Below, piece by piece: positions 1 to 5,747 of a stretch of DNA of 6,362 nt. Positions within the stretch are counted from its first letter, which is position 1. Every line of letters starts with the position of its first letter. Where the stretch lies: contig CACZRK010000069.1 in NCBI GenBank assembly GCA_902783515.1, positions 1 to 6,362 of the forward strand. The letters are read 5' to 3'. Position numbers and translations under genes: made by a program. The notes beneath the pieces are model-generated. The model was not told the DNA's origin. It saw only the letters and a list, made by a program, of their open reading frames with translations, and did not search any database. Source of the stretch: an uncultured Coriobacteriaceae bacterium (GTDB taxonomy: Bacteria; Actinomycetota; Coriobacteriia; Coriobacteriales; UMGS124).

Positions 1-1
1 C

Positions 2-388
2 GGCGTCATCATCGGCGCCGCGTTCACGTCGATCGTCACGGCGCTCACGACGAACATCATCAACCCGCTCATCTCGATGATCGGAGGATCGCCCGAGGTC
101 AAGGGCATGGCGTTCACGTTCAACGGCGCCACCGTCGACTTCGGCGCGTTCATCAGCGCGGTCATCAACTTCCTGATCGTCGCCATCGTCGTGTTCGCGA
201 TCGTCAAGGCGTTCAACAAGGCGCAGACCGCGGGCGCCAAGCTCGTCAAGCACGCCGACGACGAGGTCGTCGTCGCGCCGAAGTGCCCGTACTGCCTTGA
301 GGAGGCCAACGTGGGTGCCACGCGCTGCCATCACTGCGGCGCCGAGCTCCCCGAGAAGGCCGAGGCGCACGTGGAGAAGGTCAAGTAG
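2..388 (+). CDS. mscL: Large-conductance mechanosensitive channel MscL with C-terminal zinc ribbon (5' end outside window)
   Basis: This is the end of MscL, the homopentameric inner-membrane channel that opens under membrane tension to release solutes during hypo-osmotic shock. The frame is open to the left edge, and the first visible residues, GVIIGAAFTSIV, match the first transmembrane helix beginning at the equivalent of E. coli Gly22, so about 21 residues are missing. The ATG at 77 is therefore internal. The periplasmic loop follows, then the second transmembrane helix (visible residues ~47-72, FGAFISAVINFLIVAIVVFA) and the basic end KAFNKA. The usual C-terminal helical bundle is replaced or followed by a zinc-ribbon motif, CPYC-x10-CHHC (visible residues 95-112), and a charged tail ending in EKVK. 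The stop is TAG at 386-388. The channel assignment is secure. The ribbon's role is unknown; it may assemble or regulate the cytoplasmic end. The gene converges on the activase gene and belongs to a separate transcription unit. Confidence 0.93.
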   Translation, partial: GVIIGAAFTSIVTALTTNIINPLISMIGGSPEVKGMAFTFNGATVDFGAFISAVINFLIVAIVVFAIVKAFNKAQTAGAKLVKHADDEVVVAPKCPYCLEEANVGATRCHHCGAELPEKAEAHVEKVK

Positions 389-501
389 CGGGCGAGTGAT
401 CGAGGCTGGCGCGAGATTGGCTGGCCGGAAGGGCCGGACGGGCCATGCGGGGCAGAAGGGCCCGAGCGCGGCGGTCAGGCGAATTTGATGCGGGCATTGG
501 T

Positions 502-541
502 GCGGGCGGTGCGGTCGAGTCTCGATCGCGCCGCCCGCTTT
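502..541 (+). terminator. Long hairpin, probable mscL transcription terminator
   Basis: Bases 502-518 pair with 522-538 in a continuous 17-bp stem closed by a three-base loop (519-521). Fifteen pairs are Watson-Crick. The other two (510/530 and 514/526) are G-U in a + strand RNA but would be A-C mismatches in a minus-strand RNA. This asymmetry suggests the hairpin acts on rightward transcripts, the direction of mscL, whose stop lies 113 bases upstream. Only a short TTT follows, so it is not a textbook U-rich terminator. It could also be a 3'-end stabilising structure. Confidence 0.65.
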
Positions 542-584
542 GGTTGCCTGGCAACCGACAACCTCGCATGCGTGGCGAGCGAGG
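542..584 (+). other. Two small stem-loops after the main hairpin
   Basis: Immediately after the long hairpin, GGTTGC (542-547) can pair with GCAACC (551-556) around a three-base loop. CCTCGC (562-567) can pair with GCGAGG (579-584) around an eleven-base loop. Both are perfect six-base stems and neither is followed by a T-run. With the upstream hairpin they make a folded tract of about 83 bases that could back up termination or form the structured end of the mscL transcript. Short stems like these also arise by chance in G+C-rich DNA. Confidence 0.3.
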
Positions 585-664
585 CCGCGCGAGGAAGGGC
601 CGCGGTGGCCAAAGGGCCGCGCATCCCTCTTACACCACATATCGGCGCGCGGCCGACGGAAACG

Positions 665-875
665 CGCGTTCGGGAGCATTTCGCCGGGGCGCAGGGACAG
701 CCTTTGACGAATGCGAGCCTCCGCGGCGCTGATGACGGTGCGGGGGCTCGCTCGGAGGTCTCCCATTCGTGCGAACCTGTGCCGAACGTGCTCCCGAACG
801 CACGCGTGCACGAACGGGAGCACTCCGATTCGCAGAAGACTGTCCCACCGACTCGCCCGGATGCTCCCGAACGTC
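665..875. repeat. Cluster of five short repeats, core RTGCTCCCGWWCG
   Basis: Five related copies lie in about 210 bases, in both orientations: 665-679 (minus, ATGCTCCCGAACGCG), 760-772 (+, CTCCCATTCGTGC, degenerate), 788-802 (+, GTGCTCCCGAACGCA), 809-823 (minus, GTGCTCCCGTTCGTG) and 861-875 (+, ATGCTCCCGAACGTC). The 12-base core TGCTCCCGAACG is exact in three of them, and a more degraded relative, GCTCCCGCCCG, sits at 890-900. Spacing is irregular and the intervening sequence is not conserved, so this is not a CRISPR array. It could be a small dispersed intergenic repeat family, remnants of a miniature element, or a cluster of protein-binding sites. Confidence 0.55.
788..823. repeat. Inverted repeat formed by two of the short repeats
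   Basis: GTGCTCCCG (788-796) and CGGGAGCAC (815-823) are perfect nine-base inverted arms around an 18-base centre. Inside lies a ten-base perfect palindrome, GCACGCGTGC (800-809), offset by one base from the centre of the outer arms. The element could fold as a hairpin in either transcript or be a dyad operator-like site. No T-run follows on either strand, so it is a poor intrinsic terminator on its own. Confidence 0.5.
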
Positions 876-906
876 GGAAACCGTACCGGGCTCCCGCCCG
901 CCCGCT

Positions 907-927
907 GGGCGCGCCGTCCGCGCGCCC
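907..927 (-). terminator. G/C hairpin directly after the activase stop codon
   Basis: GGGCGCGC (907-914) and GCGCGCCC (920-927) form a perfect eight-bp all-G/C stem with a five-base loop. It begins two bases beyond the TAG stop of the minus-strand activase gene (930-932). There is no U-tract, so it would be a U-less terminator or a 3'-end barrier. Its position right after the stop supports a role at the end of this operon's message. Confidence 0.5.
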
Positions 928-929
928 CG

Positions 930-3900
930 CTACGCGTCCAGCTTCACGCCGTTCTTCGCCGCCCACTCGGGATGAGCGTGGCCGAAGTTCTCCTTCGCGA
1001 CGCTGATCATGAGCTTGATGCGGTTCAGCTGGTTCACCTCCGACGAGCCGGGGTCGTAGTCCACCGCGACGATGTTGCTGCCCGGGTGCTGACGGCGCAG
1101 CTCCTTGATCGTCGCCTTGCCCACCACGTGGTTCGGCAGGCACGCGAACGGCTGCGCGCACACGATGTTGGGCGTGCCGCTCTCAATGAGCTCCACCATC
1201 TCGGCCGTGAGCAGCCAGCCCTCGCCCATGTTGTTGCACAGCGACAGGATGGTCTTGGCCTTCTCGCCCAGCTCAAAGATGTCGCCGTAGGGCTCAAAGC
1301 GCTTGCTCGCCGCGAGGATGCGGTTGACGGGCGCACGCATCCAGTTCACGAGCTTGATGAGCGAGTCCTGGACCAGGACCTTCTTCATCGGCGCGCCGAG
1401 CTCCTCGCGCTGGTTGTGCTTGCCGGCCAGGCCAAAGAGGAAGAAGTCCATGAGCCCGGGGACGACCGCCTCGCAGCCCTCGTGCTCGATGACTTTCACG
1501 ACCTGGTTGTTCGCCGTGGGGTGGAACTTCACGAGGATCTCGCCCACCACGCCGACGCGCGGCTTGGAGCCGTCCTCCACCAGCGGCAGCGCGTCAAACT
1601 CGGCGATGCAGTCGCGGGTGAGCTTGGTGAGGCTGCCGCGCGTCATCGTGGGCGCCAGCTCGCGCGCCTTGGCCATCCACTTCTCGTACAGCGCGTCGGC
1701 GCTGCCCGGCACCTGCTCGTAGGGGCGGGTGCGATAGAGCGCCTGCATGATGACGTCGCCGAAGATGATGCACAAAAAGCCGCTGCGCAGCATGCCCGGG
1801 CTCAGCTTGAAGCCGGGGTTGCTCTCGCCGGTGCTCGCGACCGCGAGGCTGATGACGGGGATGTTCGGGTGCCCGGAGTCCTTGAGCGCCTTGCGGATGA
1901 GGGCGATGTAGTTCGTCGCGCGGCACCCGCCGCCCGTCTGGGTGATGATGACGGCGGTCTTGTCCAGGTCGTACCTGCCGGACTCGACGGCCTCCATGAT
2001 CTGGCCGGTCACGAGGATGGACGGGTAGCAGATGTCGTTGTTCACGTAGCGCAGGCCTGCGTCCACGGCGCCGTGGTCCACGCTGGGCAGCAGCTCCAGG
2101 TTGTAGCCGTTGGCGCGGAAGACCTCCTTCACGAGGTCAAAGTGGATCGGGGCCATCTGCGGGCACAGGATCGTGTAGTTGTCGCGCTTCATCTGCTCGG
2201 TGTACTGCACCTTGGGGAACGCGCTGGAGACGCTCTCGCGGTGCACGGGCACCTCCGCCTCGTCGGGGTCGCGGCCCTCGGCGACGGCGCGGGCGCGCTC
2301 GGCGGCGAGCAGCTCGGCCTGCTTGTCCTTCAGGGCGGCGATCAGCGAGCGCACGCGGATGCGCGCGGCGCCCAGGTTGGACACCTCGTCGATCTTGAGC
2401 ACCGTGTAGATCTTGTCGTTGGCCTCCAGGATCTCCTGCACCTCGTCGGTCGTAAGCGCGTCAAGGCCGCAGCCGAAGCTGTTGAGCTGGATGAGGTCCA
2501 GGTCATTGCGCGTGGCCACGAAGCGCGCGGCCGCGTACAGGCGCGAGTGGTACATCCACTGGTCCACGACGCGGATGTCGCGCTCCGGGCGGTGCAGGTG
2601 GCTCACGGAGTCCTCGGTGAGCACCGCGAAGCCGAAAGAGTTCACGAGCTCCGGGATCGAGTGGTTGATCTCGCGGTCGTTGTGGTACGGGCGGCCGGCG
2701 ATCACGATGCCGTGGGCCTTGTGCTCCTCCATCCAGCGTAGCGTCTCCTCGCCCGCCCGGTGCATGTCGGCATGGAAGCGCTCGGACTCCTCCCAGGCGG
2801 CATCCACGGCAGCGTCCACCTCGGCACGCGTGATGCGCGGCCCGCGGAAGCGGCCGATGCCGGCCTGCGCGTCCTCCCAGCGCTTGCCGTCCACGACCTC
2901 CCACACGCGGCGCTTGAGCTCCTTGCGGTCCTGGTAGGGCATGAAGTCGTTGCAAAACTCGACGTGCTTGGTGCGCAGCTCGTCCACGTTCAGCTTGAGC
3001 GCCGTCGGATAGCTCATGACGATCGGGCAGTTGTAGCAGTTGTTCGCCGAGGGGTCCTCCTTGCGCTCCCAGCGCACGCTCGGCATCCAGATGAAGTCCA
3101 CGTCGCGGTTGATGAGGTCCATCACGTGGCCGTGGCTCAGCTTGGCCGGGTAGCACACGCTCTCGGAGGGCATGGACTCGATGCCGGCCTCGTACACCTT
3201 CTTGGACGAGCGGCCGGAGAGCTCCACGCGGAAGCCGAGCCGCGTGAACATCGTGAACCAGAACGGGTAGTCCTCGTACATGTTCAGCGCGCGCGGGATG
3301 CCGACGGTGCCGCGCGGCGCGTCGTCTATGGCGAGCGGCTCGTAGCCGAACAGGCGCTTGTTCTTGTACTCAAAGAGGTTCGGCGCGTCCGAGACGGCCT
3401 TCTTGTGCCCGGCGCCGCGCTCGCAGCGGTTGCCCGTCACGAACTTGCTGCCCTTGCCGAAGATGCTGATGGTGAGCAGGCAGTTGTTGGCGCACAGCCC
3501 GCAGTGCGTGGACTTGTGCTCGACCTTCAGGGTGTCGATCTGCTCGCGCGACAGGATCGTCGAGACGGGCGCGGGCTCGCCGGCGCGCGCGGCCTTCTCG
3601 ACGGCGTCGCGCGCGCGGTCGCGGGCGAGCAGGGCGGCGCCGTAGCAGCCCATGCAGCCCGCGATGTCGGGGCGATAGGCCTGCACGCCGGTGAGGTTCT
3701 CGAAGGCGCGCAGGACCGCGTCGTTGAGGAACGTGCCGCCCTGGACGATGGCCTTGGCGCCGATCTGGCTCACGTCGCGCAGCTTGATGACCTTGAACAG
3801 GGCGTTCTTCATGACGGAGTAGGACAGGCCGGCGGAGATGTCCCCCACCGTCGCGCCCTCCTTCTGCGCCTGCTTCACGCGGCTGTTCATGAAGACCGTG

Positions 3901-5747
3901 CAGCGGCTGCCCAGGTCCACGGGATGCTCGGCGGTGAGCGCCGAGGCCGCGAAGTCCTGGATGGACATGCCCATGGAGTCGGCGAACGCGGAGAGGAACG
4001 ACCCGCAGCCGCTCGAGCAGGCCTCGTTGAGCATGATGTGATCGATGACCCCGTTCTTGACCTGCAGGCACTTCATGTCCTGGCCGCCGACGTCCAGGAT
4101 GAACTCCACGCCCGGCAGCACCTCGTTGGCGCCGCGCAGGTGGGCGACCGTCTCGATCTCGCCGGAGTCGGCGTGCAGCGCCTCGATGAGCAGGCCCTCG
4201 CCGTACCCGGTGCAGGTCACGTGGCCGATCACGCAGTCGTCGTTGAGCGCGTCGTAGAACTCGTCCATGAGCTGGCGGGCCGTGCCGAGGACGTCGCCGC
4301 GGTTCGGACCGTACCAGGTCTTGAGCAGCTGGCCGTCCTCGCCGACGATCGCGCCCTTCATCGTCGTGGAGCCGGCGTCGATGCCGACGTACACGCGGCC
4401 GTGGTAGCTCGCGATGTCGCCGCGCGCGACGACCTGCGCGCCGTGGCGGGCGTCAAACTCGTCGCGGTCGGCCTGCGTCGGGAAGAGCGGCGGCAGGCGC
4501 TGGACCTCGCTGCCCTGCACGTCGCCGAGCTCCTCGAGCGACTGGATGACCGCCGGGAAGGTCGTCTTCTTGTTCGTGATGGCCGCGATGGCCGCGCCGC
4601 TCGCGACGAAGAGGTGGGCGTTGGCCGGGCACAGCATGTGCTCGTCGTCCAGGTCGAGCGTCACGCGGAAGCGCTTGCGCAGCTCGGAGAGGTACTGCAG
4701 CGGGCCGCCGAGGAACGCCACGTGGCCGCGGATCGGGCGACCGCACGCGAGGCCGGAGATGGTCTGCGTCACGATGCTCTGGAAGATGGACGCGGCGAGG
4801 TCCGCCGGCGCGGCGCCCTCGTTGAGCAGCGGCTGGATGTCGGTCTTGGCGAAGACGCCGCAGCGGCTCGCGATCGGGTAGATCATCGTCGAGTGCTTCG
4901 CGAGCTCGTTCAGGCCGCTCGCGTCGGTGTGCAGCAGGCTCGCCATCTGGTCGATGAAGGCGCCCGTGCCGCCGGCGCACGTGCCGTTCATGCGCTGCTC
5001 GATGCCGTCGTCGAAGTAGATGATCTTGGCGTCCTCGCCGCCGAGTTCGATCGCGACGTCGGTCTGCGGGATGAATGTCTGAACGGCGGCCTTGGAGGCG
5101 ATGACCTCCTGCACGAACTCCATGCCGAGCCACTGTGACAGCAGCAGGCCGCCCGAGCCCGTGATGGACACGCTCACCTTGGCGTCGCCGAACACCTTGG
5201 CCGCGGCGCGGAAGAGCGCCTTGGCCGTGGCGCGCACGTCGGTGTGGTGGCGCTGGTAGCTGGCGTAGACGATCCTGTTGTCGTCGTCCAGCACGGCGAG
5301 CTTGACCGTGGTGGAGCCGACGTCGATGCCCAGGCGCAGGTTGACGCCCGACCAGTCGCGCCCGAGCCCCGGCGTGATCTCCACGGAGGTCTCCGCCTCG
5401 CGCTCGGCCTCCTCGTCGGAGAGCGTCTGCGCGCTCAGGAGCTGGTCGGCAAGGCGGTCGTCCGCGTCCCCGCCCGTGGCGCACGACGAGCCGCCGCACC
5501 CGCCGGCGACCATCGCGTCGGCAAACGCCTGGCGGATGGCCTCGGTGTCCTCGATCGAGAGGGGCTCGGGCGTCTTGGCGCGGCCGTCGAGCTCGGCCTC
5601 CAGCGAGGCCGGTGACGCGGGCGCGTGGAAGTCGCCGGCCTCGGGGCGCGCGACGGCGTCCGCGTTCGCGGCGGCGGGCTCGCGGCGCTCGGCAGCGTCC
5701 GCGGTCTTCTTGGCGTCTGCAGAGGTGCTGGTGTGATCGGTCGTCAT
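930..5747 (-). CDS. Fused 2-hydroxyacyl-CoA dehydratase activase / dehydratase-like protein (BcrAD_BadFG x2, DUF2229, HGD-D-like), 1605 aa
   Basis: This is a predicted cytoplasmic, oxygen-sensitive, ATP-driven electron-transfer protein of the activase-related family; the substrate is unknown. Residues 1-135 are a low-complexity Ala/Glu/Asp-rich leader containing GGCGGSSC (Cys84, Cys89). ATPase domain 1 (~136-390) has GIDVGSTTVK (140-149), ELGGEDAK (234-241), Cys257 and Cys296. ATPase domain 2 (~452-710) has GIDAGSTTMK (455-464), DVGGQDMK (552-559), Cys577 and Cys616. A linker carries Cys749, Cys752, Cys756 and Cys775. The DUF2229-type part (~813-1010) has CYPAK (Cys865) and NNCYNC (Cys904, Cys907). 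A dehydratase-like part follows, with FGCG (Cys1093), a charged insert at ~1141-1170, NDICYP (Cys1240), Cys1275 and FACLPN (Cys1536). In dehydratase systems the activator and dehydratase are separate proteins; here related modules are fused. The ATG at 5747 is chosen for its ribosome binding site and its one-base overlap with the upstream regulator gene; Met79 lacks such a site. Family assignment is firm. The catalysed reaction cannot be told from sequence. Confidence 0.95.
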   Translation of the reverse strand: MTTDHTSTSADAKKTADAAERREPAAANADAVARPEAGDFHAPASPASLEAELDGRAKTPEPLSIEDTEAIRQAFADAMVAGGCGGSSCATGGDADDRLADQLLSAQTLSDEEAEREAETSVEITPGLGRDWSGVNLRLGIDVGSTTVKLAVLDDDNRIVYASYQRHHTDVRATAKALFRAAAKVFGDAKVSVSITGSGGLLLSQWLGMEFVQEVIASKAAVQTFIPQTDVAIELGGEDAKIIYFDDGIEQRMNGTCAGGTGAFIDQMASLLHTDASGLNELAKHSTMIYPIASRCGVFAKTDIQPLLNEGAAPADLAASIFQSIVTQTISGLACGRPIRGHVAFLGGPLQYLSELRKRFRVTLDLDDEHMLCPANAHLFVASGAAIAAITNKKTTFPAVIQSLEELGDVQGSEVQRLPPLFPTQADRDEFDARHGAQVVARGDIASYHGRVYVGIDAGSTTMKGAIVGEDGQLLKTWYGPNRGDVLGTARQLMDEFYDALNDDCVIGHVTCTGYGEGLLIEALHADSGEIETVAHLRGANEVLPGVEFILDVGGQDMKCLQVKNGVIDHIMLNEACSSGCGSFLSAFADSMGMSIQDFAASALTAEHPVDLGSRCTVFMNSRVKQAQKEGATVGDISAGLSYSVMKNALFKVIKLRDVSQIGAKAIVQGGTFLNDAVLRAFENLTGVQAYRPDIAGCMGCYGAALLARDRARDAVEKAARAGEPAPVSTILSREQIDTLKVEHKSTHCGLCANNCLLTISIFGKGSKFVTGNRCERGAGHKKAVSDAPNLFEYKNKRLFGYEPLAIDDAPRGTVGIPRALNMYEDYPFWFTMFTRLGFRVELSGRSSKKVYEAGIESMPSESVCYPAKLSHGHVMDLINRDVDFIWMPSVRWERKEDPSANNCYNCPIVMSYPTALKLNVDELRTKHVEFCNDFMPYQDRKELKRRVWEVVDGKRWEDAQAGIGRFRGPRITRAEVDAAVDAAWEESERFHADMHRAGEETLRWMEEHKAHGIVIAGRPYHNDREINHSIPELVNSFGFAVLTEDSVSHLHRPERDIRVVDQWMYHSRLYAAARFVATRNDLDLIQLNSFGCGLDALTTDEVQEILEANDKIYTVLKIDEVSNLGAARIRVRSLIAALKDKQAELLAAERARAVAEGRDPDEAEVPVHRESVSSAFPKVQYTEQMKRDNYTILCPQMAPIHFDLVKEVFRANGYNLELLPSVDHGAVDAGLRYVNNDICYPSILVTGQIMEAVESGRYDLDKTAVIITQTGGGCRATNYIALIRKALKDSGHPNIPVISLAVASTGESNPGFKLSPGMLRSGFLCIIFGDVIMQALYRTRPYEQVPGSADALYEKWMAKARELAPTMTRGSLTKLTRDCIAEFDALPLVEDGSKPRVGVVGEILVKFHPTANNQVVKVIEHEGCEAVVPGLMDFFLFGLAGKHNQREELGAPMKKVLVQDSLIKLVNWMRAPVNRILAASKRFEPYGDIFELGEKAKTILSLCNNMGEGWLLTAEMVELIESGTPNIVCAQPFACLPNHVVGKATIKELRRQHPGSNIVAVDYDPGSSEVNQLNRIKLMISVAKENFGHAHPEWAAKNGVKLDA

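Larger units (their letters stand above)
389..929. other. Gene-free convergent intergenic region with hairpins and short repeats
   Basis: These 541 bases separate the convergent 3' ends of mscL and the activase gene. Chance reading frames cross the region, as expected in G+C-rich DNA, but they are arginine-rich, lack a convincing ribosome binding site, resemble no family I know, and run through hairpins and repeats. I therefore call no gene. The identifiable content is a strong hairpin at 502-538, minor stem-loops at 542-584, a cluster of TGCTCCCGAACG-like repeats at 665-875 and a hairpin at 907-927. The stretch 389-500 is rich in GGCC words and holds a weak inverted pair (TGGCC at 422-426, GGCCA at 441-445). 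Nothing further is identifiable there. A small RNA cannot be excluded. Confidence 0.7.

Noticed and set aside
77..388. mscL starting at the ATG at 77
   Set aside because: Conserved first-helix sequence is in frame upstream of this ATG up to the window edge, so the true start is outside.
502..556. A tRNA-like segment (GGTCGAGTCTCG resembles a T-arm)
   Set aside because: The bases are fully used in one long hairpin. There is no seven-base T-loop, anticodon arm or acceptor stem at the right distance.
665..875. CRISPR array
   Set aside because: Copies are only 12-15 bases, in mixed orientation, with irregular gaps and no uniform spacers; no cas gene is visible.
485..1006. A 173-residue open frame on the + strand through the intergenic region
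   Set aside because: It begins with TTG/ATG without a good ribosome binding site, is Arg/Pro-rich, runs through the hairpin and repeat cluster, and overlaps the end of the convergent activase gene. Third-position G+C looks lower than in the real genes.
475..1161. A 228-residue open frame on the minus strand overlapping the activase end
   Set aside because: It is a shadow in another frame of the same strand, very Arg/Ala/Gly-rich, with no domain and no independent start signal.
711..2741. A 676-residue open frame on the + strand, crossing the intergenic region and the end of the activase gene
   Set aside because: It has the same antisense composition, no ribosome binding site and no recognisable domain. 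It covers conserved coding sequence on the other strand.
2760..5138. A 792-residue open frame on the + strand, antisense to the activase gene
   Set aside because: It lies wholly opposite a gene with clear conserved domains. Its composition (Ala, Leu, Val, His, Asp, Arg in monotonous runs) is what the complement of G+C-rich codons gives, and no domain is recognisable.
930..5747. Activase gene as a sugar kinase or Hsp70 chaperone
   Set aside because: The ATPase fold is shared with these families, but the paired cluster cysteines 39 apart and the DUF2229/dehydratase-like modules identify the 2-hydroxyacyl-CoA dehydratase activator family.
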